DNA from: RUG11198 sp036342255
GTDB taxonomy: Bacteria > Bacillota_I > Bacilli_A > RF39 > UBA660
DNA length: 64,000 bases
NCBI GenBank assembly: GCA_036342255.1
Contig: JAZAUS010000002.1
Coordinates: 134,742 to 198,741, forward strand
Direction of reading: 5' to 3'
Part shown: positions 1 through 8,782 of the stretch, in pieces
Layout: the number at the start of each line of letters is the position of its first letter
Position numbering within the stretch: position 1 is the first letter of the stretch
Made by a program: the position numbers and the translations under genes
The notes under the pieces: model-generated
What the model saw: the letters and a program-made list of their open reading frames with translations, nothing else
Databases searched by the model: none
Told to the model about the DNA's origin: nothing

Positions 1-757
1 CTTCATATGCTTCTAAATATGATTTCATTACTGTAATTGGAGTTTTGAAATCGTGAGATATATTTTGATACATTCTATTTTTATATTCTTCTTGTTCATG
101 TAAATATTCGCGCATATCTTCAACTGTTTTATCAAGAATATATAATTCATCATGATATCTTTCATCTAAAGTATATTTATATTCTTTATTATCAATATTA
201 TCAATTTTATCTTTGATCCTCTTAATTCTTAATACTAAATTATTAGTCCATACTAGAATAAGTAATGTTGCTAGAATTAAGGCTATTCCTATTACACGAA
301 AGATAGTAAACAGAATTGATTTTTTCATTTTGCTAATATAAATATCATTGGTTATAGCTATTTTAATTCTATCATTATTATTAGATAAGACATAATAATA
401 ATTATGAGTTTTATAGGTAAACTTTCCTTCTTTGGTTTTAAAATCTATTTTGTTTAGAAGTGTATCTATATTATTAATTTTAATGATGTCAGTTAAATTA
501 GTTGAGATACTTATGTTACTTGTATTTGCTATGTTATCTATGTAGATATAGGCTATTTCTGTATTAACACTAGTATTACTAACATCATCCTCATTTTGGA
601 CAAAACTAAGAGGTTGTTTTAAGTAATTATAAACATTTGTTTCATATATGGGAATTAAATTATTTGGTAATATAATTCCTAGTGATATAACAATAATACC
701 TATAACAATTATAAAGACAATTAAGAGTTGTTCTGCTAAATTTCTGTCTTTGTTCAT
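1..757 (-). CDS. Sensor histidine kinase, 3' part beyond the window
   Basis: This is the membrane kinase partner of the adjacent response regulator; it would autophosphorylate on histidine and pass the phosphate to the regulator. The frame is open from the ATG at 757-755 to the window edge (252 codons visible). Visible parts in order are a TM helix near residues 8-31, an extracellular sensor region of about 80 residues, a second TM near 117-140, a linker, and the DHp H-box NISHDFKTPIT with the phosphoacceptor histidine near residue 235. The catalytic ATPase domain lies outside the window. The start codon overlaps the regulator stop as ATGA, so the two genes are translationally coupled. The sensed signal is unknown. 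Confidence 0.9.
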   Translation of the reverse strand, partial: MNKDRNLAEQLLIVFIIVIGIIVISLGIILPNNLIPIYETNVYNYLKQPLSFVQNEDDVSNTSVNTEIAYIYIDNIANTSNISISTNLTDIIKINNIDTLLNKIDFKTKEGKFTYKTHNYYYVLSNNNDRIKIAITNDIYISKMKKSILFTIFRVIGIALILATLLILVWTNNLVLRIKRIKDKIDNIDNKEYKYTLDERYHDELYILDKTVEDMREYLHEQEEYKNRMYQNISHDFKTPITVMKSYLEAYE

Positions 758-1410
758 GTTAATCGATATCCATATCCATATATTGTATTTATATTGATAT
801 CAGGCATTTTCTTTCTGAGTCTTCTTACTAAATCATCAACAACTCTATCTGTTCCAAAATAATCATTTCCCCAAACAATATTAAGAATATCTTCTCTTGA
901 GAATGATTTATTCTTATTAGTTATAAACATATATAATAAGTCAAATTCTAATGTTGTTAAGTTTAATTCTTTATCGTTTAGATAGACAATTCTTTTGTCT
1001 AGGTCAATAATATATTTTTCATAGGTAATTTTGTTAATGTCTTTGGTGTAGACTCTTTTTATTATATTGTTAACCCTAAGAACTAATTCTTTGGGAGAAT
1101 ATGGCTTAGTTATGTAATCATCACTGCCTAGTTCAAGGCCAATAATTTTGTCTAAGTCTTGATCTCTAGCACTTGTAAATATTACTGGTATTTCTTCATT
1201 AGACTCTCTTATCTTTTTTATAATATCGTAGCCGCTTACAGAATCACCTAACATAATATCAAGTATCCATAAATGAGCTTTGATTTGAGTATTTAATAAA
1301 GCTTCTTCTCCATTATAAAAACTGATAACTTTATAGCCAGACTTTTCTAAATAAGTGCGAATTAACGAATTCAAATCTTTCTCATCTTCGACTAAAACTA
1401 TTGTATACAT
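754..1410 (-). CDS. OmpR/PhoB-family response regulator
   Basis: This is a DNA-binding regulator of a two-component pair. An N-terminal receiver domain (about 1-115) carries acidic residues in VEDE, the phosphoacceptor Asp51 in WILDIMLGD and the TKPY lysine region. A C-terminal winged helix follows, with the recognition region DRVVDDLVRRLRKK. I start it at the ATG at 1410 because TAGGTGG lies at SD distance; an upstream in-frame GTG pair at 1419 falls inside that SD. It ends in TGA overlapping the kinase ATG. TTAACA direct repeats upstream resemble Bacillus PhoP boxes, so autoregulation and a phosphate role are possible but unproven. Confidence 0.93.
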   Translation of the reverse strand: MYTIVLVEDEKDLNSLIRTYLEKSGYKVISFYNGEEALLNTQIKAHLWILDIMLGDSVSGYDIIKKIRESNEEIPVIFTSARDQDLDKIIGLELGSDDYITKPYSPKELVLRVNNIIKRVYTKDINKITYEKYIIDLDKRIVYLNDKELNLTTLEFDLLYMFITNKNKSFSREDILNIVWGNDYFGTDRVVDDLVRRLRKKMPDININTIYGYGYRLT

Positions 1411-1440
1411 AAACACCACCTATTCTATATCACTATATAC

Positions 1441-1464
1441 TTAATAATTATACAATTTATTCAT
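1441..1464 (-). CDS. Possible 7-codon leader ORF upstream of the response regulator
   Basis: A 7-residue ORF (MNKLYNY) has a well-placed SD, GAGGTGATAT, just before its ATG, and ends 30 nt before the regulator start. It could be a translated leader peptide that affects regulator expression, or a chance SD-ATG pair. There is no supporting evidence beyond spacing and SD quality. Confidence 0.3.
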   Translation of the reverse strand: MNKLYNY

Positions 1465-1514
1465 ATATCACCTCACTTACGAGTTAATAATACAAATAAA
1501 TTGTAGTAATATTT

Positions 1515-1541
1515 TGTTAAGATTATGTTAAATTATGTTAA
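1515..1541 (-). promoter_or_regulatory. Three TTAACA direct repeats, Pho-box-like
   Basis: Read on the minus strand, TTAACA occurs at 1541-1536, 1531-1526 and 1520-1515, a spacing of 10 and 11 bp (one helical turn). This is the layout of binding sites for PhoP/OmpR-type regulators in Bacillus. A TATTAT -10-like element without a good -35 lies just downstream, as expected for an activator-dependent promoter driving the response regulator gene. Confidence 0.5.
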
Positions 1542-1544
1542 GGA

Positions 1545-2246
1545 TTATTTTTCTTTAATATCTTTTATTTGTTCTAATATTTTGATGTAGTTTTTTAGAT
1601 AATGCCATTCATCATCTAATTTATCTGAAAAAGTTGTTTTATCGTAGATACCCTTTTTTTCGTTATTAAAACCTATTAGATATTCTATAAGTATTTCAAA
1701 TTCATGTCTTGCTTGATAAACAAATCTTAATGATTCTTCACCGTAGGTAATAGTATAATTATGCTCTAGTAAATCTTTACCTCTTATTATATAACTGTCA
1801 AGAATAATCATATCAACTTTTTCAATAGCTTCATTAATGGTATTTTGTAATTCATCCGTTAAATTTAAATACTTGACTTTTGGTTTTTCAATTACCTTTT
1901 CTTCTTTAGGTTCTTCATTTAATTCACCATTTAACTTTTTAACAATTTTAGTATACGTAATTTTATCTTTATCATAATCAGTATCTAAAACATCTCTTCT
2001 TTTTTGTGGTTTATTATTATCTAAGTTATCAAGTATTAATTCATCTACTTCTTTTTCTTTTGGTAATTCTTCTTTTCTTTTTAAAGTATTATTCTTGAGA
2101 GCTAACATTTTTTCTTTGTTTTCTTTTGATAACTTATTTATTTCTTCTTCACTGAAAACATATTCATCTTCAAGAGGATAACTATAATTGTTATGCAACT
2201 TATCTTTAACACTATATATAAATCTTTTAAATATATTACCCTCCAT
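1545..2246 (-). CDS. Hypothetical charged cytoplasmic protein
   Basis: I do not recognise a family. The protein has about 233 residues with no signal peptide or TM helix. The first half is low-complexity and Lys/Glu-rich (about 40-125). The second half looks globular and helical (about 128-233) and includes YGEESLRFVYQARHEFE. I prefer the ATG at 2246, which has GTGGTG upstream at 6 nt; in-frame GTG codons at 2258 and 2255 are alternatives. It lies divergent from the metallo-hydrolase gene and upstream of the two-component genes, with the TTAACA boxes directly after its stop, so it is probably a separate unit. Confidence 0.7.
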   Translation of the reverse strand: MEGNIFKRFIYSVKDKLHNNYSYPLEDEYVFSEEEINKLSKENKEKMLALKNNTLKRKEELPKEKEVDELILDNLDNNKPQKRRDVLDTDYDKDKITYTKIVKKLNGELNEEPKEEKVIEKPKVKYLNLTDELQNTINEAIEKVDMIILDSYIIRGKDLLEHNYTITYGEESLRFVYQARHEFEILIEYLIGFNNEKKGIYDKTTFSDKLDDEWHYLKNYIKILEQIKDIKEK

Positions 2247-2358
2247 CTGAATCACCACGCCTATATTCTAACATATAAATACATATATTTCAATGAAATT
2301 TTTATATACATATTACTTATTATTTGTTATAATTAAGTATATAGTAAGGATGATAGAT

Positions 2359-3330
2359 ATGGCTAGAAGAAGAAAGAGAAAAAAAAATAAAGGGTTTTAT
2401 ATTCGTAAATTATTTCTTGTTATTGCTATTCTTTTATATACGGTATTTGCAGATGAGATTAATAATACTTTTGGTCTTACAGAGAAAGATGCTAAAAAAT
2501 TAGAAAAAGAAAAAGAGACAGAGCAAATAGATAAAGAAGATATTAAAGAAATGGTTGTTTTACATGATAAGTTAAGAATATATTATTTAGATGTTGGTCA
2601 GGCTGAGTCAATACTTATTGATAGTGGTGGTGAGTATATGGTTATTGATGGTGGGAATAATGCTGATGGGCCATTAATTGTTAAATATTTTAAAGATTTG
2701 GGAATAGAAAAGATAAGATATGTTGTGGGTACTCATGCTCATGAAGATCATATTGGGGGATTAGATGATATTATTTCTAATTTTTATATAGATACTATAT
2801 ATATTCCTGATGCTATTACTACTACTAAGACATTTGAAGATTTGCTTAATAGTATTGAAAGAAAGAAGATGTCTTTTAAGGTTCCAAAGATAGATGATGT
2901 ATTTAAATTGGGAGAAGCTGATGTTAAGGTTATTTATACCGGTACGGATGTTGATGATTTAAATAATTCTTCAATTATTTTAAAGGTTACTTATGGTAAT
3001 ACATCTTTCTTGTTTACGGGAGATACTACTAGTACTATTGAAAGACAAATATTAGATAAGGATATAACAGCTGATGTATTAAAAGTTGCTCATCATGGTA
3101 GTAAGTATTCTTCAATAGCGCATTTTTTAAAGAAAGTTGATCCTAAATATGCTGTTATATCTTGTGGTAATGATAATAGTTATGATCATCCTAATACTCT
3201 TACGTTAAATAAATTAGATAGATTGAATGTTAAAACATATAGAACCGATATGGATGGTACAGTAATTGCTATTAGTGATGGTAATAGTATTAGTTTTGAG
3301 ACTTTAAAAACTAATACTGATGGAGGATAA
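2359..3330 (+). CDS. Secreted/membrane-anchored ComEC-type metallo-beta-lactamase-fold hydrolase
   Basis: This is a stand-alone hydrolase domain of the ComEC/Rec2 type, anchored outside the membrane. From the chosen start it has 323 residues: a very basic N-terminus (MARRRKRKKNKG), one TM helix near 17-33, then the MBL fold with DVGQAES, the metal motif HAHEDH near 126-131, FTGDTT, and AHHGSK. Such proteins are known or proposed nucleases or phosphodiesterases; the substrate here is unknown. I start at the ATG at 2359, preceded by AAGGATGA; the open frame extends to 2293 without an SD. It sits directly before a DUF3006 gene, a common pairing. No ComEC channel domain is fused. Confidence 0.88.
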   Translation: MARRRKRKKNKGFYIRKLFLVIAILLYTVFADEINNTFGLTEKDAKKLEKEKETEQIDKEDIKEMVVLHDKLRIYYLDVGQAESILIDSGGEYMVIDGGNNADGPLIVKYFKDLGIEKIRYVVGTHAHEDHIGGLDDIISNFYIDTIYIPDAITTTKTFEDLLNSIERKKMSFKVPKIDDVFKLGEADVKVIYTGTDVDDLNNSSIILKVTYGNTSFLFTGDTTSTIERQILDKDITADVLKVAHHGSKYSSIAHFLKKVDPKYAVISCGNDNSYDHPNTLTLNKLDRLNVKTYRTDMDGTVIAISDGNSISFETLKTNTDGG

Positions 3331-3331
3331 G

Positions 3332-3559
3332 ATGAAATATATAGTTGATAGAATTGAAGATGATTTAGTTATATTAGAAAAATATCCTTCTAAGGAAATA
3401 ATAAAAATAGATAAGAATATATTATCTAGTAATATTCATGAAGGTAGTATTATTATATATGATGGTGATAAGTATTATATAGATGTAGATGATGAAATAA
3501 AAAGAAGAAGAGAAATATTAGAAAAGTTTATGAGACTTAGAAGTGAAGAAGATGAATAA
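3332..3559 (+). CDS. DUF3006 domain protein
   Basis: A small protein of 75 residues that opens MKYIVDRIEDDLVILE, typical of DUF3006, a short beta-rich domain usually found next to ComEC-type hydrolases. The start is the ATG at 3332, with GGAGGA upstream inside the end of the hydrolase gene; the ATG at 3320 has no SD. The last 20 residues are a charged helix. The two genes form an operon with almost no gap, and a function modulating the hydrolase is an inference from this recurring pairing. Confidence 0.8.
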   Translation: MKYIVDRIEDDLVILEKYPSKEIIKIDKNILSSNIHEGSIIIYDGDKYYIDVDDEIKRRREILEKFMRLRSEEDE

Positions 3560-3598
3560 TCTTCTTTTTATGATATAGTATTATTCTTTATATAAGTT

Positions 3599-3634
3599 AA
3601 AAAGTTCTAAATAATATATTATTTAGAACTTTTT
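3599..3634. terminator. Bidirectional terminator between converging genes
   Basis: Arms AAAAGTTCTAAATAAT and ATTATTTAGAACTTTT form a long stem with T-rich flanks on both strands. It serves the DUF3006 gene on plus and the end of the capsule operon on minus. Confidence 0.85.
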
Positions 3635-3636
3635 TG

Positions 3637-5040
3637 TTATTTTAAATATTCACCTATCTTTTGTTTAGCTGTTGTTATGGTGTTTTCATCTGGTATCATG
3701 ACATATAAGTTTTGAGAACCCATGCTATAAGTTGGGAGCATAGCTCCAGTACCATCTAAATTATATGTTTCAATTTGCCATTTAGCTAAACTATTTAATT
3801 CATCTTTTATTAAAGAAGTAATCTCTTCATAAGACATGCTAGTTTCAAAAGAATCTTTAGTCTTGTTTAGAATTTCATTGTATTTAAGTAGATATTTAGG
3901 ATTAGATAACTTTTCTATTATTTTAGATATTACTTGTTCTTGATTTTCTCCTCTATGTCTATCCCCTTCTGTATATGTTTTTCTTTCTCTAGCAAAGGCT
4001 AAAGCACAAGTACCATCTACGTGTTGTAGGCCTTGTTTAAAATAACATTTTTTATTAGTCCATGGAACAAAACTTTTATCTGAATAAATATCAATTCCAT
4101 CTAATAGATCTACACTTTTAATTACAGTAGCAAAACTAACCTTAACATATCTATCAATATTTATATCTAGTAAATCTTCTATAGTAGTAATACTTTTATT
4201 AATACCATATACTCCTGCATGAGTTAGTTTATCTTTAACACCTGTAGTTCCATGTAATTGTACATAATAATCTCTAGGTATTGATACTAATAATATCTTA
4301 TGTGTATTAGGATTAACGACTGCAATAATATTAACATCACTTCTAGCAATAGCTTTAACACTACCTCTAGAATCACTACCACTTATATATAAAATAAATG
4401 GTTTATTATCCACTTTATTAGTGTTAGTAACCTTATTCTTTATATATACTTTATAGGTATATATTACCTTAGTATCATTTAATACTTTAGATTTATTCTC
4501 TTTTAATGACTCTATATAACTTTTATCAATACTTATAGCATCTATCTTTTTATTAGATAGATTATTAGATAAAGATTCAATATCATTATATTCTTTATTA
4601 TTGAGTATTATTTTTTTCTTTAGTGTACTAATACTATCATCTAAAGAAGTATCAATTGTTAAGAATCCTATATTCTTGCCTTTTAATTTATTTATATTAT
4701 TAATACTACCATCTTTAAGTACTAATACTTGATATGTTTTATAATTCTTATTATTAACAGTTATACCACTAATATAATTCTTAGTATTAATAATATAACT
4801 AATAATAACTATATATACTATTATTAAGATTATAGTAATAATATTTAATATTATCTTCAATAATTTATTTGTATCTTTTAAAGATATAATAGTAATTATT
4901 GAAGATAATATAATAGTAAAAATTATTATTATAGATAAATATGTATTAGATAAAATATTTAATTTATATATATTATATATAAATAATATATTAGATATAT
5001 ATAATAATATTAATAATAGTTTATTTATAATATTTTTCAT
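3637..5040 (-). CDS. LytR-CpsA-Psr (LCP) family phosphotransferase, end of capsule operon
   Basis: LCP enzymes transfer undecaprenyl-linked polysaccharide to the cell wall. The protein has 467 residues. Three hydrophobic segments lie in the first 85 residues. An extracellular accessory region follows (about 90-205). The LCP domain starts near 212 with SGSDSRG, IARSDVN, SIPRDYYV and the later FARERK and DRHRGENQEQ motifs, which bind the lipid pyrophosphate. As last gene of the capsule operon it likely attaches the capsule to peptidoglycan. The accessory region contains LKGKNIGFLTIDTSLDDSI, which looks faintly like a solute-binding fold; this is only an impression. Confidence 0.92.
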   Translation of the reverse strand: MKNIINKLLLILLYISNILFIYNIYKLNILSNTYLSIIIIFTIILSSIITIISLKDTNKLLKIILNIITIILIIVYIVIISYIINTKNYISGITVNNKNYKTYQVLVLKDGSINNINKLKGKNIGFLTIDTSLDDSISTLKKKIILNNKEYNDIESLSNNLSNKKIDAISIDKSYIESLKENKSKVLNDTKVIYTYKVYIKNKVTNTNKVDNKPFILYISGSDSRGSVKAIARSDVNIIAVVNPNTHKILLVSIPRDYYVQLHGTTGVKDKLTHAGVYGINKSITTIEDLLDINIDRYVKVSFATVIKSVDLLDGIDIYSDKSFVPWTNKKCYFKQGLQHVDGTCALAFARERKTYTEGDRHRGENQEQVISKIIEKLSNPKYLLKYNEILNKTKDSFETSMSYEEITSLIKDELNSLAKWQIETYNLDGTGAMLPTYSMGSQNLYVMIPDENTITTAKQKIGEYLK

Positions 5041-5050
5041 AATATACCTC

Positions 5051-6565
5051 CTATTTATTTATTATTTTAAATAATAAATTCTTATAGTATTTAAAGTTAT
5101 CTGTTTTATAAAATATTATAATTATTAATATATTTGGTATTATCAAACTGATAATACAATTCTTTATAAATTCAATATAATTATTATTTATTGTTATAGA
5201 TGTAGCTGTTATATAAGTTATGGATGCTATTATAATAAATAATAATATATATCCTATTGTTTCTTTTATATAATCTATATATTTTCTTTGAAATAGATTT
5301 TTATAGACAAACTTAGGATAACTAAAACACCATAAAGATAAACCACTTATAATAGTACCTATAAATACACCAGGTAAACCTATTAGTTTAACAAATACTA
5401 TTGAAGCTATTATATTAATTGTTGATTCTATAAGTGGTACAAATCTATCTTCATGATATATTCCAGCAGCTTCTTTGAAAGTCATATAACTATTACGCAT
5501 CATTTTTTGATAATAATTAAATACTAGTGTAATTAATACATATATACTAAGTAAATATTTTTTACCTACCCATATAGTTATAAATGATGACATAATTACT
5601 AATAAAGATGTTCCAGAAAAAGTTGCTATCCAAAAATTAGCAAACCTAATCTTTTTAAATACTTTATATACTTTTTCTTTAGAATCTGTTACTAACATAT
5701 GACCAACACTTGGTGTTAAAGCTTTAATAGCTTGACCAAATAATTTATCTAAAGCATCTATTATTAAATAATAATTAGAATACATTCCTACTGTTATAAG
5801 TCCCAAAAATTTGGATATTATTAAATTATCTGTACCTAGTACGATAAAACCACCTATTTTATGAAAGAATAAAGCTTTTACTTTTTTAATAATATCATCT
5901 ATAATATCTTTTTTTAATTTTAAAGCATCTTTAGTATTAATATATGTATATTTTTTATTAACATATAATGTAATAACAATATTTTCTAGTAATCTCATTA
6001 CAATTTTTATTACTAAATATAAATAATAATTCTTTGTAATATATAATACTAATAGTTGTGAAGTATTTAATATTACATAATAAAGCATATGAATTATATT
6101 TATAATATAATTCTTTTGATCTGCATATAATATACTTCTTTTATAAGATAATATATATGAACATACAATATCTAATATAAATAATATATATACAAAAGTA
6201 ATATTAATATCAAGACTATTCTTTCCAACAAAAAAGCTTAAAAATGGTATAACACACATACCTAGTATAAAGACTATAATTGCTATGGCATGATATGCAT
6301 TTTTATAAAATTTCATTAGGGAATTAATTGTCTTATAATCCTTTTTTACTAATGGTTTATATAAATTATATATAATAGCATTACCTATTCCTAATTCTAC
6401 TATTCCTAACATTGATATAATATTTGTAAATAATCCATTTATTCCTAAATATTCAGCTCCTAATATTTTTATAAATATAGCTTGAGCTATCAATCCAGAA
6501 ATAATTACAACTATATTACAAGACATAGATGCTATAAAGTTTTTAATTGAGCTTTTAGTTTTCAT
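5051..6565 (-). CDS. Wzx-type polysaccharide flippase (PST/MOP family)
   Basis: This is a multi-pass membrane protein (504 residues, about 12-14 hydrophobic segments) of the MOP superfamily that flips lipid-linked repeat units outward. The N-terminus IVVIISGLIAQAIFIKILGA and the segment GINGLFTNIISMLGIVELG are typical of the family. The start is the ATG at 6565, with TTGGAG 8 nt upstream; the frame also opens at a TTG at 6577 inside that SD region. It sits between a GT2 gene and the LCP gene in the capsule operon, where a Wzx is expected alongside Wzy. Confidence 0.92.
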   Translation of the reverse strand: MKTKSSIKNFIASMSCNIVVIISGLIAQAIFIKILGAEYLGINGLFTNIISMLGIVELGIGNAIIYNLYKPLVKKDYKTINSLMKFYKNAYHAIAIIVFILGMCVIPFLSFFVGKNSLDINITFVYILFILDIVCSYILSYKRSILYADQKNYIINIIHMLYYVILNTSQLLVLYITKNYYLYLVIKIVMRLLENIVITLYVNKKYTYINTKDALKLKKDIIDDIIKKVKALFFHKIGGFIVLGTDNLIISKFLGLITVGMYSNYYLIIDALDKLFGQAIKALTPSVGHMLVTDSKEKVYKVFKKIRFANFWIATFSGTSLLVIMSSFITIWVGKKYLLSIYVLITLVFNYYQKMMRNSYMTFKEAAGIYHEDRFVPLIESTINIIASIVFVKLIGLPGVFIGTIISGLSLWCFSYPKFVYKNLFQRKYIDYIKETIGYILLFIIIASITYITATSITINNNYIEFIKNCIISLIIPNILIIIIFYKTDNFKYYKNLLFKIINK

Positions 6566-6607
6566 AATATACTCCAATCCATTAATTAATTAGATATGTA
6601 TTTTTTT

Positions 6608-7600
6608 TTAAATATTACTGATTATTTTTTTTGCTTTAACTAAGTAATAATACAGCATTAAATGTTTTTTCGTTAATAATTTAATTAGTAATAAATTAGC
6701 TCTTGATTCATAATTTATTTTATCTAGTTCAATATTATTAAATATATTATATTTTTTAGTTAATTCATTATTTATATCTTTAAATTTTTTAAATGTAAAA
6801 TCCTTATTTATACAAAGTTTTTTTAAACATATATTATACTTAGTTAAAATGCGATTAGGAATTATATATTGATCTTCTATATCTTCTTCAAAATTAGAAA
6901 GCAAAAAAATTGAGTCGTCCATATATTTTATAATTGAATTCAAATCGTTTTTATGTAAAACGCTAGATGAATTTTGTACATAATTATATCCAGTTGAATT
7001 AATATAAAAAATACTACTACAATTTTTTAACAAATTGTAGGCAAACATCGTGTCTTCTCCATATTTCAAATTTTTATCGAATTTTATATTTTTTTCTTCT
7101 AAAAAACTTTTTTTAAATAACATTTTATAGCAAGATGAAAAATAAAGTGTATTAATCATATCTAAAATAATATCATTAAAATTTATTTTTTTCGTCTTAT
7201 TAGTATATAATTGTTTTTTTAGAAGTTTATAATTCTCATCTCTATAAGTTAAGCCTGATATTACTAACTCACAATTATTATTATTTAATTCTGTTATCAT
7301 TTCATAAAGGTAATTTTCTTCAAAATAATCATCGCTATCTAAAAACATTATTAAATCTCCAGTTGCTACTTCTATTCCTACATTTCTTGTATCCGATACA
7401 CCCGAGTTTTTCTTATTAATTAACTTTATTCTATTATCTTTAGTATATTTTTCAATGATAGAAAGTGAATTATCTGTTGAACCATCATTCACTAAAACTA
7501 ATTCAAAATTCTGATATGACTGATTTAAAACTGATTGAATGCATTTATCTAGAAATTTCTCTGAATTATATACTGGTACAATAATTGATATCTTATCCAT
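6608..7600 (-). CDS. Family 2 glycosyltransferase (capsule operon)
   Basis: A GT-A fold enzyme that adds a sugar from a nucleotide donor to the capsule repeat unit at the inner membrane face. The 330 residues open with the GT2 signature ISIIVPVYNSEKFLDKCI, followed by LVNDGSTDNS near 37-44, RNVGIEVATG, and the metal-binding LDSDD near 87-91. A C-terminal helical part (about 230-330) is Lys/Asn-rich. The start overlaps the wzy stop by 8 nt. The donor and acceptor cannot be told from sequence. Confidence 0.93.
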   Translation of the reverse strand: MDKISIIVPVYNSEKFLDKCIQSVLNQSYQNFELVLVNDGSTDNSLSIIEKYTKDNRIKLINKKNSGVSDTRNVGIEVATGDLIMFLDSDDYFEENYLYEMITELNNNNCELVISGLTYRDENYKLLKKQLYTNKTKKINFNDIILDMINTLYFSSCYKMLFKKSFLEEKNIKFDKNLKYGEDTMFAYNLLKNCSSIFYINSTGYNYVQNSSSVLHKNDLNSIIKYMDDSIFLLSNFEEDIEDQYIIPNRILTKYNICLKKLCINKDFTFKKFKDINNELTKKYNIFNNIELDKINYESRANLLLIKLLTKKHLMLYYYLVKAKKIISNI

Positions 7601-8759
7601 TCAAATCTTCCTTTCTCTTTTTTCTATTTAAAATATCACTTTCATACAAGAGACATAATATTACAAATAAACCAATTTTAGAATAGTAATAATCAAAAAG
7701 TGATATTACTAAAAATATAAACAAAACATATATCAATAAATTTGATATGTTTCCTGGATTATCTTTTGATTTTTTTAGAGATATTTTTATAGAATAAAGA
7801 AGAAAATAAATCATTGATAATCCACCCATATATAAATATTGAATTATTATATTATGTGCCTTTATTTGATGAATCTTTAAATATGATAATACTAATCCTT
7901 CATACCCATTACCAATTATAGGATACTTATAAATATATTTGAATGCATAATCCCAAATAAATGTTCTACCAGAATATGTGGTGTCTCTTTTTAAAAAGTT
8001 TAATATCATTGGTAATAATCCTGAATCACTTCTAAAAACAACAATTAATAAAAACAAAATAATATATACTATAACTAGTAATTTTATATTGCAAATTTTT
8101 TTAAATATAGGATTTTTATATATAAAACAAAACAACAATACTAATGCTATACATATAAAAGCATTAACAGAATATACATATAAATAACCTATTAAAATAA
8201 ATACTAAAATCATAATATAACTAATAGGAATTTTGCTATATTTGTAAAAGCAATATACCATTCCTACTGATATAAATGTTAATGTTTCATAGATTGATCC
8301 ATTATCATTACCTAAAAAATAAAAGTAATACTCTGTTGGTGACATACTTGGATAATACAAATAAAAAGATATGATATTAATTATTGTAAGAACACCTAAA
8401 TAAAAAGTAAAAGACTTTAAAAAACACTCCGGTGACATTTTTAGCTTATAATCTATTAATAGTACAATTGACAATGTTGATAACATTGTGTATATTGCTT
8501 TAAATAATTGATCATAATTTTTAAAATATATTGTTGAAATAATAGGAATTAATTGCATAAAAAGCAATAGTATAAATAATTTATTTATCTTAAAGTGAAA
8601 TTTTTTTAAATATATTAGATGGATTAATCCAAATACCGCGATAGAATAAATTATAAAAATACGACGTAAAGAACCTGATAATATATATTCTGGTAACATT
8701 ATAAATGGAATCAACAACAATATATTAGTAATAAATTCTAAACTTCTCCTTTTTTTCAT
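7593..8759 (-). CDS. Wzy-type O-antigen/capsule polymerase
   Basis: This is a polytopic membrane protein (388 residues, about 10-12 hydrophobic helices) that would polymerise lipid-linked repeats outside the membrane. The large loop with SGLLPMILNFLKRD, the GNGYEGL segment and the conserved KAHNIIIQYLYMGG stretch near 300 fit the O-antigen ligase/polymerase family. Overall identity is low, as usual for Wzy, so the call also rests on topology and its place between the Stealth and GT2 genes. Confidence 0.85.
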   Translation of the reverse strand: MKKRRSLEFITNILLLIPFIMLPEYILSGSLRRIFIIYSIAVFGLIHLIYLKKFHFKINKLFILLLFMQLIPIISTIYFKNYDQLFKAIYTMLSTLSIVLLIDYKLKMSPECFLKSFTFYLGVLTIINIISFYLYYPSMSPTEYYFYFLGNDNGSIYETLTFISVGMVYCFYKYSKIPISYIMILVFILIGYLYVYSVNAFICIALVLLFCFIYKNPIFKKICNIKLLVIVYIILFLLIVVFRSDSGLLPMILNFLKRDTTYSGRTFIWDYAFKYIYKYPIIGNGYEGLVLSYLKIHQIKAHNIIIQYLYMGGLSMIYFLLYSIKISLKKSKDNPGNISNLLIYVLFIFLVISLFDYYYSKIGLFVILCLLYESDILNRKKRKEDLNG

Positions 8760-8782
8760 ACTATCGCCTTCTTTTTATTATC

